Below, piece after piece: positions 1-9,240 of a stretch of 64,000 nt of DNA. The notes beneath the pieces are model-generated. The model made no database searches. It saw only the letters and a program-made list of their open reading frames with translations, and was not told the DNA's origin. The stretch is from Candidatus Nitrotoga sp. LAW. Lineage in GTDB: Bacteria; Pseudomonadota; Gammaproteobacteria; Burkholderiales; Gallionellaceae. Numbering within the stretch: position 1 is the stretch's first letter; each line of letters starts with the position of its first letter. Location: assembly GCA_003402315.1 (NCBI GenBank), contig QFXI01000023.1:96912-160911 (forward strand). Reading direction: 5' to 3'. The position numbers and the translations under genes were made by a program.

Positions 1-793
1 CGTGCTCTGCTTGAGAAAATAGATCCATCGCAATCCAGTCCGGATCGGTTTGCCCATCGCAGATCACCAGAATCTCTGATGGCCCTGCCACCATATCAAT
101 ACCAACTACGCCGAATACGCGGCGCTTGGCGGCGGCCACGTAAGCGTTGCCGGGGCCGACGATTTTATCTACACGCGGCACGGTTGCCGTGCCATAAGCC
201 AGCGCCGCAATCGCTTGCGCCCCGCCAATGGTGAACACCCGATCCACCCCAGCCAGATGGGCTGCTGCCAACACTAGTGCGTTTCGCATTCCGTCTGGGG
301 TCGGCACTACCATAATGAGTTCACCGACACCAGCCACTTTCGCCGGTAGCGCATTCATCAGCACTGAAGAGGGATAGGCAGCTTTGCCGCCCGGTACATA
401 CAGACCAACCCGATCCAATGGCGTAATCTGCTGACCGAGCAGCGTGCCATCCGCCTCAGTGTAACTCCATGAAGCTTGCAACTGCTTTTGATGGTACGCG
501 GTAACACGCTGTGCGGCCTGCTCCAGCGCGGTGCGCTGTGCGGCGGGCAATCCCTCAAAAGCGGCACACAAAACAGCAGGCGGCAGTTCCAGTGCTGCAC
601 TATCATGCACCTCCATGCGATCGAAGCGTCGAGTATATTCAAGTAGGGCGGCATCGCCGCGTATACGCACATCCGCCAGAATAGCCGCGACAGTCGCGTC
701 CAGCTGGTCATCCTGAGTCGCCTCGAAAGCCAGCAGCCTGTCCAGCTGTGAATTGAAATCTGGCTGCCGAGTGGAAAGCCGTCTGATGTTCAT
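1..793 (-). CDS. hisD: Histidinol dehydrogenase, partial (C-terminal part outside window)
   Basis: HisD catalyses the last two steps of histidine synthesis, oxidising L-histidinol to histidine with NAD and zinc. About 264 N-terminal codons are present; the family is usually about 430 residues, so the C-terminal third lies beyond the window edge. Reading the complement gives the family hallmarks: a GLYVPGG stretch, the [11 protein letters not shown] motif, the AGPSEILVI segment and DLFSQAEHD at the edge. The start codon overlaps the hisG stop as ATGA (793-790), so translation is probably coupled. The gene is the last visible member of a minus-strand run with murA and hisG. The ORF is truncated only by the window, not damaged. 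Confidence 0.95.
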   Translation of the reverse strand, partial: MNIRRLSTRQPDFNSQLDRLLAFEATQDDQLDATVAAILADVRIRGDAALLEYTRRFDRMEVHDSAALELPPAVLCAAFEGLPAAQRTALEQAAQRVTAYHQKQLQASWSYTEADGTLLGQQITPLDRVGLYVPGGKAAYPSSVLMNALPAKVAGVGELIMVVPTPDGMRNALVLAAAHLAGVDRVFTIGGAQAIAALAYGTATVPRVDKIVGPGNAYVAAAKRRVFGVVGIDMVAGPSEILVICDGQTDPDWIAMDLFSQAEH

Positions 794-1428
794 TGGACTA
801 CCGCCATGGAAAACGCATCCAGCATGGGCTGAATAGCCGCATGTTTAAGTTTAAGCGAAGCCTGATTCACTACCAGACGCGAGGAAATTGCAGAAATCTC
901 TTCTACTGCCTTGAGGTGATTGGCTTTCAGTGTGTTGCCGCTGCTGACCAAGTCCACGATTGCATCTGACAAACCGACCAGTGGCGCCAGCTCCATCGAA
1001 CCATACAATTTGATCAAATCCACATGCACACCTTTAGCCGCAAAATGCTCGCGTGCGGTCTGTACGTATTTGGTCGCCACACGCAAGCGCGCGCCCTGGC
1101 GCACTGCGGAGTCATAATCGAAATCATTCCTTACCGCCACCATCATGCGGCAACGCGCAATATTCAAATCCAGCGGTTGATACAAACCCGTGCCCCCATG
1201 CTCGTCAAGCACATCTTTACCCGCGATCCCCAAATCAGCGGCGCCATATTGCACATAGGTCGGCACATCGGAGGCACGCACGATAATAAGGCGTACGTCG
1301 GCACGGTCAGTGGATAAAATCAACTTGCGCGTAGGCTCCGGCGCTTCCAGCGGCGTAATGCCTGCCGCCTGCAACAACGGCAAGGTTTCTTCAAAGATGC
1401 GCCCTTTAGATAAGGCAATGGTAATCAT
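790..1428 (-). CDS. hisG: ATP phosphoribosyltransferase, short (HisZ-dependent) form
   Basis: HisG condenses ATP with PRPP in the first, feedback-controlled step of histidine synthesis. At 212 residues this is the short form, which lacks the C-terminal regulatory ACT-like domain of the roughly 300-residue long form. From family knowledge it needs HisZ, a HisS-like partner, for activity and histidine inhibition; hisZ is not in the window. The N-terminus [18 protein letters not shown] and the PRPP-binding region [13 protein letters not shown] near residues 160-173 are typical. It lies 14 bp downstream of murA and overlaps hisD by 4 bp, so the three are probably cotranscribed. Confidence 0.96.
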   Translation of the reverse strand: MITIALSKGRIFEETLPLLQAAGITPLEAPEPTRKLILSTDRADVRLIIVRASDVPTYVQYGAADLGIAGKDVLDEHGGTGLYQPLDLNIARCRMMVAVRNDFDYDSAVRQGARLRVATKYVQTAREHFAAKGVHVDLIKLYGSMELAPLVGLSDAIVDLVSSGNTLKANHLKAVEEISAISSRLVVNQASLKLKHAAIQPMLDAFSMAVVQ

Positions 1429-1442
1429 GCGGTATCTTTCAT

Positions 1443-2723
<1,281 letters not shown>

Positions 2724-2753
2724 TTAATATATTCTTGCCATGCCTTCGTTATG

Positions 2754-3509
2754 TCAGTACCGCAATTTATATCCAGACTTTAACAACCCCAAAGATAACA
2801 GCATCAGGCCAAGCATACACCCGCCCACCACCATCAAACTCACCCAAGGAGAAATATCCGACACGCCGAAAAATCCATAACGAAAACCGTCTATCATATA
2901 AAAAAACGGGTTAAAACGCGACAACGCCTGCCAAAAAGGCGGCAGCGAGTGAATGGAATAGAATACGCCGGACAAAAAAGTCAACGGCATGATAATGAAA
3001 TTCTGGAATCCTGCGAGTTGATCAAATTTTTCTGCCCACATCCCGGCCACCACCCCCAGTGAGCCAAGCATCGCACTACCCAGAATGGCAAACAATATAA
3101 TCCAAATTGGAAACAGCAACGGCGGCTGGGCAAACCACAGTGCGGCCAAATATACGCCTATGCCAACCACCAAACCTCGCAACATGGAAGCGAGCACATA
3201 TGCCGCAAAGAATTCCCAATAGGCAATCGGCGCCAGCAACACGAATACGATATTGCCAGTAATCTTGGACTGAATCAGGCTGGAAGAGCTGTTGGCAAAA
3301 GCGTTCTGCAACATTGCCATCATCATCAACCCTGGGATAAGGAAGGCAGTGTAATGCACCCCCGGATACACCTCGACATGCTGTGCTAGCACATGCGAAA
3401 AAATCAGCAGGTAAAGCAATGCGGTCAGCACTGGAGCCAACACGGTCTGGAAGCCCACCTTCCACACCCGAAATATTTCCTTGTAGAGCAGACTGTAAAA
3501 ACTCAACAT
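2754..3509 (-). CDS. ABC-2 type transporter permease
   Basis: Membrane subunit of an ABC exporter, 251 residues, with about six hydrophobic segments and the ABC-2 membrane-domain pattern (for example the segment ending GVFYSIHSLPPFWQALSRFNPFFYMIDGFRYGFFG, typical of NodJ/YadH-like permeases). The reading frame overlaps the upstream ATPase gene by 7 bp, so the two subunits are translationally coupled. Position between the Mla block and murA suggests an envelope-related substrate, but the sequence does not identify it. This pair next to mla genes is common in betaproteobacteria. Confidence 0.9.
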   Translation of the reverse strand: MLSFYSLLYKEIFRVWKVGFQTVLAPVLTALLYLLIFSHVLAQHVEVYPGVHYTAFLIPGLMMMAMLQNAFANSSSSLIQSKITGNIVFVLLAPIAYWEFFAAYVLASMLRGLVVGIGVYLAALWFAQPPLLFPIWIILFAILGSAMLGSLGVVAGMWAEKFDQLAGFQNFIIMPLTFLSGVFYSIHSLPPFWQALSRFNPFFYMIDGFRYGFFGVSDISPWVSLMVVGGCMLGLMLLSLGLLKSGYKLRY

Positions 3510-4402
3510 GCCCGCCCCACCAAACGCAAGAAGACTTCTTCCAAATCAGGCTGCTGTAAGGTCATCTCCTGCACCGCAACCCCAGCCACACGCAGCTCAG
3601 CCAACATTGACTCCAATGCTTGATAGGATGGCAATGTCAGCAGGTAGTTACCGTCCGTCTGTTCGACCACCTGTGGCAGCAATGTGACCGGTAAATAACC
3701 CGCAAGCTTCAACCTGACTCGACAACCGGCCAGGCTACTAAGTAGATTTTGTGTGCTATCCAGCGCTACAATCCGACCATGCTTGAGCATGGCAATTCGT
3801 GTGCATAAGGCTTCCGCCTCTTCCAGATAATGGGTAGTTAACAGAACGGTGTGTCCATCGCGGTTAAGCTGCTGAATAAAGCGCCATAACGATTGACGCA
3901 GCTCCACATCCACCCCGGCAGTCGGTTCATCCAACACAATAACTGGCGGCTTATGCACCAGGGCTTGCGCCACCAACACACGGCGCTTCATACCACCGGA
4001 CAGGCGGCGCATATTGGTATCAGCCTTATCGGTCAAATCCAAGTGATGCATCACCTCATTGATCCAGGTGTCGTTACGACGTAATCCAAAAAAACCAGAT
4101 TGCATACGCAACGTTTCACGAACTGTGAAAAAAGGATCAAAGACCAGCTCTTGCGGCACTACACCCAACAAACGACGGCTGGCACGATATTGCTTGACTA
4201 CATCGTGCCCCAGTACGGATAGCTGCCCATCATCTGGCAATGCAAGTCCGGCCAGCAGATTAATCAACGTGGTTTTACCCGCACCATTGGGACCGAGTAA
4301 ACCGAAAAACTCACCCTGCTCGATACGCAAATCCACGCCGTCTAGTGCTTGTAATTGGCCATAGCGCTTACGTGCTTGGCGCACATCAATGGCAGGTAGC
4401 AT
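3503..4402 (-). CDS. ABC transporter ATP-binding protein (NodI/YadG-like)
   Basis: ATPase partner of the downstream ABC-2 permease. Walker A is GPNGAGKTT, the signature is LSGGMKRR and Walker B is VIVLDEPT, followed by the H-loop TTHYLEEAE; the C-terminal extension of about 90 residues fits the drug/lipid exporter DrrA-type class. I place the start at MLPAIDVRQARKRYG (4402), 14 bp after the mlaB stop. The open frame continues to 4468, which would overlap mlaB by about 50 bp and adds a non-conserved N-terminus. No strong ribosome binding site separates the candidates, so the start is uncertain. Confidence 0.9.
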   Translation of the reverse strand: MLPAIDVRQARKRYGQLQALDGVDLRIEQGEFFGLLGPNGAGKTTLINLLAGLALPDDGQLSVLGHDVVKQYRASRRLLGVVPQELVFDPFFTVRETLRMQSGFFGLRRNDTWINEVMHHLDLTDKADTNMRRLSGGMKRRVLVAQALVHKPPVIVLDEPTAGVDVELRQSLWRFIQQLNRDGHTVLLTTHYLEEAEALCTRIAMLKHGRIVALDSTQNLLSSLAGCRVRLKLAGYLPVTLLPQVVEQTDGNYLLTLPSYQALESMLAELRVAGVAVQEMTLQQPDLEEVFLRLVGRAC

Positions 4403-4415
4403 CAAACCAAATAGA

Positions 4416-4718
4416 TCAAGGTTGCGCGGAATCATTGCCGCATAGCGGCAGCATATCCACAACACCATACAAACGAGCCAAACTTAACAAATTTTCTGGA
4501 ACATGGGTAAAACACAGTTGCACACTGCTACGCTGCGCCTCGCGTAACCAGGCCAGCAGCAAACTGACTGCGGCAGAATCTACCGTCTCTACCTGAGCCA
4601 AATCAACCACCAGCGATGTTTCACCAGTGGCTTGCAACCCCTTTTTGAATAAGGGTATAACCGTTTCAATAGTTAGATGGCTCGGTACTTGCATATGGCC
4701 ACCATCACGGCTAATCAC
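4416..4718 (-). CDS. mlaB: STAS-domain lipid asymmetry protein MlaB
   Basis: A 100-residue single STAS domain. In the Mla phospholipid transport system MlaB binds the ATPase MlaF on the cytoplasmic side and is needed for complex activity. The conserved STAS loop is visible as VDSAAVSLLLAWLREAQ (residues about 47-63), with the serine following the Asp that is phosphorylated in anti-sigma antagonist relatives. It overlaps mlaC by 4 bp and ends the five-gene mlaFEDCB order. Sequence similarity among STAS proteins is low, so the assignment rests largely on context. Confidence 0.9.
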   Translation of the reverse strand: MISRDGGHMQVPSHLTIETVIPLFKKGLQATGETSLVVDLAQVETVDSAAVSLLLAWLREAQRSSVQLCFTHVPENLLSLARLYGVVDMLPLCGNDSAQP

Positions 4719-5353
4719 TTGGACGCCGCCTTAGGCAAAATTGCACCAGTCTGCGCCTGATTTTTTTCCGTTAATGTCTTAATCAGCCCATCAATACCGC
4801 TCTTCTGAACCTGCTCAGCAAAAGTACCGCGATAATTTGTTACCAAACTCACGCCTTCGATCGACAGGTCAAACACCTTCCAACCACTAGCCGTCTTCTC
4901 CATATCATAATTTACGGGCAGCGGTGGCTTGCCTTTGTTAAGAATAGAAGTTTTTACAGTCACCTCGGCGGCGTCATTTGCCATTTTTAGTGGCTTCACT
5001 TCTACCTCCTGATCCTGATAGGTAGTGAATGCCGTGGTATATGTACGCACCAATAAATTGCGAAACTCGATTTCCAAAACTTTCTTCTGCTCCGGCGTAG
5101 CGCTACGCCAGCTCTTGCCTACGGCAAGTTTGGTCATATGTGTAAAATTAAAATGTGGTAGCACCTTTGCATCCACCAATTCATTCACTTTTTTCTTATT
5201 ACCCGCCTGAATATCCTTGTCGTGCTTAACGATGGTCAAGACTTCATCCACTGTATTTCTAATTAAAGCCTCCGGCTCTGGCACGTTCGCCTGCACGCCT
5301 AACGACACACACGCCAGCAACACTCCTACCCACCATGCAATTATTTTTTTCAT
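4715..5353 (-). CDS. mlaC: Periplasmic phospholipid-binding protein MlaC
   Basis: MlaC shuttles phospholipids between the outer-membrane MlaA complex and the inner-membrane MlaFEDB complex. The 212-residue protein begins with a Sec signal peptide (MKKIIAWWVGVLLACVSLGVQA, cleavage near residue 22) and has the Tol_Tol_Ttg2 family pattern, including FRNLLVRTYTTAF and VNYDMEKTASGWKVFDLSIEGVSLV. It follows mlaD after 11 bp and overlaps mlaB. No mlaA is visible in the window, so it would be encoded elsewhere. Confidence 0.94.
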   Translation of the reverse strand: MKKIIAWWVGVLLACVSLGVQANVPEPEALIRNTVDEVLTIVKHDKDIQAGNKKKVNELVDAKVLPHFNFTHMTKLAVGKSWRSATPEQKKVLEIEFRNLLVRTYTTAFTTYQDQEVEVKPLKMANDAAEVTVKTSILNKGKPPLPVNYDMEKTASGWKVFDLSIEGVSLVTNYRGTFAEQVQKSGIDGLIKTLTEKNQAQTGAILPKAASK

Positions 5354-5364
5354 ATCTCTATCTT

Positions 5365-5847
5365 TTAATTAGGTTGTTTATCAACTTGCTTGGAATCTTC
5401 GGCCTTGCTATATAAGAATCTACTGATTAAATCCTCCAACACCACGGCAGACTGTGTTTTCTTGATTTCGTCGCCAGCTTTCAGAAATGCTTCATCACCA
5501 CCCGGAATCAAGCCGATATACTGTTCACCTAACAATCCTGAAGTCAGGATATTGGCGAACGTGTCTTTGGGGAACTGGTAACGTTTATCTATAGTCATTG
5601 TCACTTTAGCCTCATAACGCTCGGGATCCAAGCTAATCTGAGCCACCCGGCCAACAAGCACTCCAGAACTTTTGATGGATGCCTGGGGCTTAAGGCCACC
5701 GATATTAGAAAAATGGGCCTGCAACTGATATGACTCGGACATATTGTAAGTACTCAAATTTCCTACCTTGAGCGCAAGCACGGCCAGTGCCCCCAAGCCT
5801 GCCACGACAAATATGCCGACCCATAAATCCAGCGTGGTGCGTTTCAT
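5365..5847 (-). CDS. mlaD: MCE-domain lipid transport protein MlaD
   Basis: MlaD forms the periplasmic hexameric MCE ring of the MlaFEDB complex and passes phospholipid to or from MlaC. It is 160 residues with one N-terminal membrane helix (LWVGIFVVAGLGALAVLAL, about residues 7-25) followed by the MCE domain (FSNIGGLKPQASIKSSGVLVGRV; GLLGEQYIGLIPGG). Length and domain order match the short MlaD type. It lies 1 bp from mlaE and 11 bp from mlaC in one operon. Confidence 0.95.
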   Translation of the reverse strand: MKRTTLDLWVGIFVVAGLGALAVLALKVGNLSTYNMSESYQLQAHFSNIGGLKPQASIKSSGVLVGRVAQISLDPERYEAKVTMTIDKRYQFPKDTFANILTSGLLGEQYIGLIPGGDEAFLKAGDEIKKTQSAVVLEDLISRFLYSKAEDSKQVDKQPN

Positions 5848-5848
5848 A

Positions 5849-6637
5849 CTACTCCCCTTGAAACATGAATGCGGTCAAAATAAAATCCAAAAACAAAATG
5901 GTCAGCGACGACTCGACCACTGTACGCGTGGTTGCACCGGACACCCCTTCTGCGGTGGGTGGTGCATCATAGCCTTCGAACAAGGCTATGGCAGTGACTG
6001 CCACTCCGAACACGAAGCTCTTAATCATGCCGTTCACAATGTCGTGCTGAAAATCGACCCCAGCCTGCATTTGCGACCAGAACGAACCTTCATCCACACC
6101 GATAAGCACCACCCCCACCACATATCCACCAAATACGCCCATGGCGGAAAATAACGCCGACAGCAGCGGCATAGAGATGACCCCCGCCCAAAAACGAGGC
6201 GCCACCACGCGCGCCATCGGGTTGATTGCCATCATCTCCATCGCGGAAATCTGCTCGGTGGCCTTCATCAAGCCAATCTCCGCAGTCATCGCCGAACCAG
6301 CACGACTCGCAAACAGCAGGGCAGCCAGCACCGGCCCCAATTCGCGCACCAGACTTAGCGCTACGAGTGATCCCAGTGCAGATTCAGAGCCGTAGCGTTT
6401 GAGTGTTTCATAGCCCTGCAACCCCAACACCATACCGACAAACGTGCCGGCCACCAAAATTATAATAAGCGACATCACCCCACTGGAGAATAGCTCCCTG
6501 ATGGTCAAGTGAAAGCGTCGGAAGCTGGTTCCAGAATAAAACAGGATTAGCATGAAGAAGCGGGAGGCATATCCCATACGCCATACCGCATTCACAATAC
6601 GATGTCCTAAGGACCTCAAGTTTTCAACGATTGTCAT
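5849..6637 (-). CDS. mlaE: Phospholipid ABC transporter permease MlaE
   Basis: Inner-membrane permease of the Mla system, 262 residues with about five to six hydrophobic segments. The MlaE-family signature is clear: ELGPVLAALLFASRAGSAMTAEIG and the EQISAMEMMAINPMARVVAPRFWAG coupling region that contacts MlaF. It overlaps mlaF by 4 bp, so the ATPase and permease are coupled. No missing conserved residue was noticed. Confidence 0.96.
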   Translation of the reverse strand: MTIVENLRSLGHRIVNAVWRMGYASRFFMLILFYSGTSFRRFHLTIRELFSSGVMSLIIILVAGTFVGMVLGLQGYETLKRYGSESALGSLVALSLVRELGPVLAALLFASRAGSAMTAEIGLMKATEQISAMEMMAINPMARVVAPRFWAGVISMPLLSALFSAMGVFGGYVVGVVLIGVDEGSFWSQMQAGVDFQHDIVNGMIKSFVFGVAVTAIALFEGYDAPPTAEGVSGATTRTVVESSLTILFLDFILTAFMFQGE

Positions 6638-7443
6638 CGCCCGGGCCGCAAATTTAAATCTTGCCCGTAATTACTGGATGGATAATGGAATGGAACCGGG
6701 CCATCCATTTCGCCATGCACGAATTGATGCACGAACGGCTTATCGGAAGTGCTGATTTCAGCCGGAGTCCCTTCTGCAACAACCACTCCATCGGCAATAA
6801 AATATATATAGTCAACAATCTTGAGCGATTCCTGCACGTCATGCGTGACCACTACCGAAGTCGCACCCAGCGCATCATTTAGACGGCGAATGAGATTGCC
6901 CACCACGGTAAGTGAGATGGGATCCAATCCGGCAAACGGCTCATCGTACATAACCAACATTGGATCCAGCGCCACCGTACGTGCCAATGCCACACGCCGC
7001 GCCATGCCACCTGAAAGCTCAGCGGGCATCAAATGATGTGTGCCGCGCAAGCCTACCGCATGCAGCTTCATCAGCACTAAATCCCGGATGATCTCTTCCG
7101 GCAGATCCGTATGCTCGCGCATCTGAAACGCCACGTTGTCATATACGGACATATCCGTGAATAACGCCCCAAATTGAAACAGCATGCCCATCCGGCGACG
7201 CATGTGATACAACCCTTTATGGTCAAGCTCATGTATCACTTGCCCATCAACTTTCACATAACCGCTACTTGGCTTGAGCGCACCGCCGATAAGCTGCAGC
7301 AGTGTAGTTTTGCCACAGCCACTGCCGCCCATAACTGCGATCACCTTGCCCTTAGGGAAAGTGAGATTGACACCTTTTAATATGGGGCGGCTGTCATAGG
7401 CAAAATTGACGTCGCGAATTTCGACCAGCGCTTGAGATGACAC
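6634..7443 (-). CDS. mlaF: Phospholipid ABC transporter ATPase MlaF
   Basis: Cytoplasmic ATPase driving MlaE-mediated phospholipid transport, 269 residues. Walker A is GGSGCGKTT (about residues 39-47), the signature LSGGMARR, Walker B LVMYDEPF and the H-loop VVTHDVQES; the Q-loop region LFQFGALFTDMSVYDNV is typical of MlaF. It is the first gene of the minus-strand operon, preceded by a 555-bp gap that must hold its promoter. The extended C-terminus (residues about 245-269) corresponds to the tail that wraps the neighbouring subunit in known structures. Confidence 0.96.
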   Translation of the reverse strand: MSSQALVEIRDVNFAYDSRPILKGVNLTFPKGKVIAVMGGSGCGKTTLLQLIGGALKPSSGYVKVDGQVIHELDHKGLYHMRRRMGMLFQFGALFTDMSVYDNVAFQMREHTDLPEEIIRDLVLMKLHAVGLRGTHHLMPAELSGGMARRVALARTVALDPMLVMYDEPFAGLDPISLTVVGNLIRRLNDALGATSVVVTHDVQESLKIVDYIYFIADGVVVAEGTPAEISTSDKPFVHQFVHGEMDGPVPFHYPSSNYGQDLNLRPGR

Positions 7444-7998
7444 GTATCAACACCTTGATTGTCCGGTAGACGGGCATTCTAAACCATGCAATCGCTTAAT
7501 CGCAACATTAGCCACCGCAAGTGTAGCGCAAAAAAACCAATTGTCCGGTTTAACCCAAATTGTCTATTTGTACACTCCCGCAGCGCGTCATGCTGACTGT
7601 TAAAACCAACAACCATTCCCCAATATTGGTGGGAAAATTTGACTGTATTTTTATATGGTAACGCTCCAAACTCTCAAAAACAGTCATTACCGCCAGGAAA
7701 TCAACGTACTCAATCAACATACGCCTCTTCAATACAAATACTATATTGGTACGCCCGAATTTGGCATGTAATCAATCAAGTATTTTAGAAAAATCTTGAT
7801 AAACAACTTGAGCTTGCATCCGCAGAATTTTAGGGCAGCCTAAAACCAAATCTCAGCCAAACAAAAAACTAAAATGACAAAAAATATCATGAATTTTGTT
7901 ATTCTTGACAATACTTATCGATATAGACGACATCGCTAGTTTATGAAAATGTTTTCTACATTACGTTAGGCACAAGGATAAATATCAAGGAGAAATAT
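7444..7998. other. Gene-poor gap upstream of mlaF and the GFA-family gene
   Basis: A 555-bp AT-rich stretch between divergent genes. It must carry the promoter of the mla operon and that of the GFA-family gene. A 60-codon minus-strand frame at 7550-7732 has no ribosome binding site and no recognisable family, so I do not call it. A TTGACA hexamer lies at 7905-7910 but without a well-spaced -10. I see no RNA gene or transposon end. Confidence 0.5.
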
Positions 7999-8457
7999 AT
8001 GAGTGAGAGAGCCGGATCGTGCCTTTGTGGAGAAGTAACGTATAAAGTTTCTTCTGATCCAATAGCTGCTCGTATATGCTGGTGCAAGGATTGTCAAAAG
8101 CTCTCAGCAAATGGAACGGCAAACATTCTTGTATTAACAGATTCCATAACATCAACTGGGAAACTTTCTGAATTTCAGAAGACCGCTGATAGCGGAAATA
8201 TCATCACAAGGAAATTTTGTCCAAAGTGCGGAACCCACGTCTATGCAAATTCATCAGTAAGGCCACAATTTACAGTCATTCGTGCGGGAACACTCTCTGA
8301 TCCGTCTTCAATAACGCCAACAATGAATATATGGAACAGTAGTGCTCCATCTTGGGCCTGCCTGAATGCAAGCTTGGAGCAGGTAGATAAACAGCCAGCC
8401 CACATCGAGAGGCTGAAAACACCTGGGAGTCACAACAACACTGCTTCCGCAGTTTGA
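7999..8457 (+). CDS. GFA-family (CENP-V/GFA) zinc-binding protein
   Basis: A 152-residue protein of the glutathione-dependent formaldehyde-activating enzyme-like family. The zinc ligands are visible as GSCLCGEV (residues 6-13), CWCKDC (28-33) and FCPKCGTHVY (74-83), matching the CxC, CxxC, CxxC pattern. The exact substrate of most family members is unknown, so an activity with formaldehyde should not be assumed. A good Shine-Dalgarno (AAGGAG at 7988-7993) precedes the ATG. The last 18 or so residues, beyond the usual end after LEQVDKQPA, look like read-through into unrelated sequence and overlap a remnant frame described next. Confidence 0.88.
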   Translation: MSERAGSCLCGEVTYKVSSDPIAARICWCKDCQKLSANGTANILVLTDSITSTGKLSEFQKTADSGNIITRKFCPKCGTHVYANSSVRPQFTVIRAGTLSDPSSITPTMNIWNSSAPSWACLNASLEQVDKQPAHIERLKTPGSHNNTASAV

Positions 8458-8530
8458 TAAAACGTTGGTGTTTTATGAGCGTGAAGGTTTTGCTATGACT
8501 GGTGGCCACAAATTAAAGGCAGCGCTATGA
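8450..8530 (+). pseudogene. Short C-terminal remnant, acetyltransferase-like
   Basis: In the frame one base off from the end of the GFA gene, an open stretch ending at TGA 8528-8530 encodes LPQFDKTLVFYEREGFAMTG followed by GHKLKAAL. FYEREGF-type strings are typical of the end of GNAT acetyltransferase domains. No upstream part is visible, so this is at most a relic of a deleted gene joined to the GFA coding end. The identification is tentative because only about 28 residues remain. Confidence 0.35.
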
Positions 8531-8612
8531 ATTGCCAGCATAATCCATCATTCAAGCGGAGCACGCCAACATTTACCCTTTAATTTAAACATAATGCCTC
8601 AGGGAAATTCAG

Positions 8613-9035
8613 ATGAAACCACGGATTAGCCTCATTACGCTCGGCGTCGATAACCTGGAAGAATCGCTACATTTTTATCGCGATGGCCTGGGTCTCACAA
8701 CACAAGGCATCATAGGTTCAGAATTTGAGCACGGAGCGGTTGCCTTCTTTGACTTACAGGCCAATCTGAAACTCGCGCTTTACCCACGCAAAAGTCTCTC
8801 AAAAGATTCAGGGCTGCCGTTGGAAAGGCCAAGTGCACTTGAGTTCAGCATTGGCCATAATGTTTCTTCAAAAGCTGAGGTCAATCAAGTAATGGAGCAG
8901 GCAAAAAATGCCGGGGCTACCATCGTAAAATCTGCCCAAGACACTTTTTGGGGCGGCTATGCAGGCTATTTCCAAGACCCTAATGGCCACCTATGGGAAA
9001 TTGCCTGGAACCCGCAGTGGCCGATTCCAGAGTAA
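8613..9035 (+). CDS. VOC-family (glyoxalase/bleomycin-resistance fold) protein
   Basis: A 140-residue single-module vicinal oxygen chelate protein: ITLGVDNLEESLHFYRDGLGL at the N-terminus and GYAGYFQDPNGHLWEIAWNP at the C-terminus, with the paired beta-alpha-beta-beta-beta halves of the fold. Closest in pattern to uncharacterised glyoxalase-like proteins; a substrate cannot be named. It stands alone between the GFA gene and the OYE-like gene. The Shine-Dalgarno CAGGGA lies about 10 bases before the ATG. Confidence 0.88.
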   Translation: MKPRISLITLGVDNLEESLHFYRDGLGLTTQGIIGSEFEHGAVAFFDLQANLKLALYPRKSLSKDSGLPLERPSALEFSIGHNVSSKAEVNQVMEQAKNAGATIVKSAQDTFWGGYAGYFQDPNGHLWEIAWNPQWPIPE

Positions 9036-9240
9036 GGCTTCGATAACGAAGCCCTCTCGTCGAACAAGATCAAATCTCCATGCAAACGATACGCGAGGCG
9101 ATGGAACTGGGCGCCATCACAACAGCGGTTTAATTCAACGAACATTAGGTCATTACCCAAATTTATAAACGTTCGGGTTGATGAGCCAATAGAACAAGCT
9201 ATAATAACTTTCTCTATAGCATCTTAACGACAATAAACCC

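Noticed and set aside
7550..7732. 60-codon minus-strand ORF in the mlaF upstream gap
   Set aside because: No ribosome binding site, no family pattern and AT-rich composition expected for intergenic DNA.
7965..7971. GTTAGGC string before the GFA gene that looks like an integron attC core site
   Set aside because: No matching inverse core or paired L boxes are found at attC distance upstream, and no attC follows the gene.
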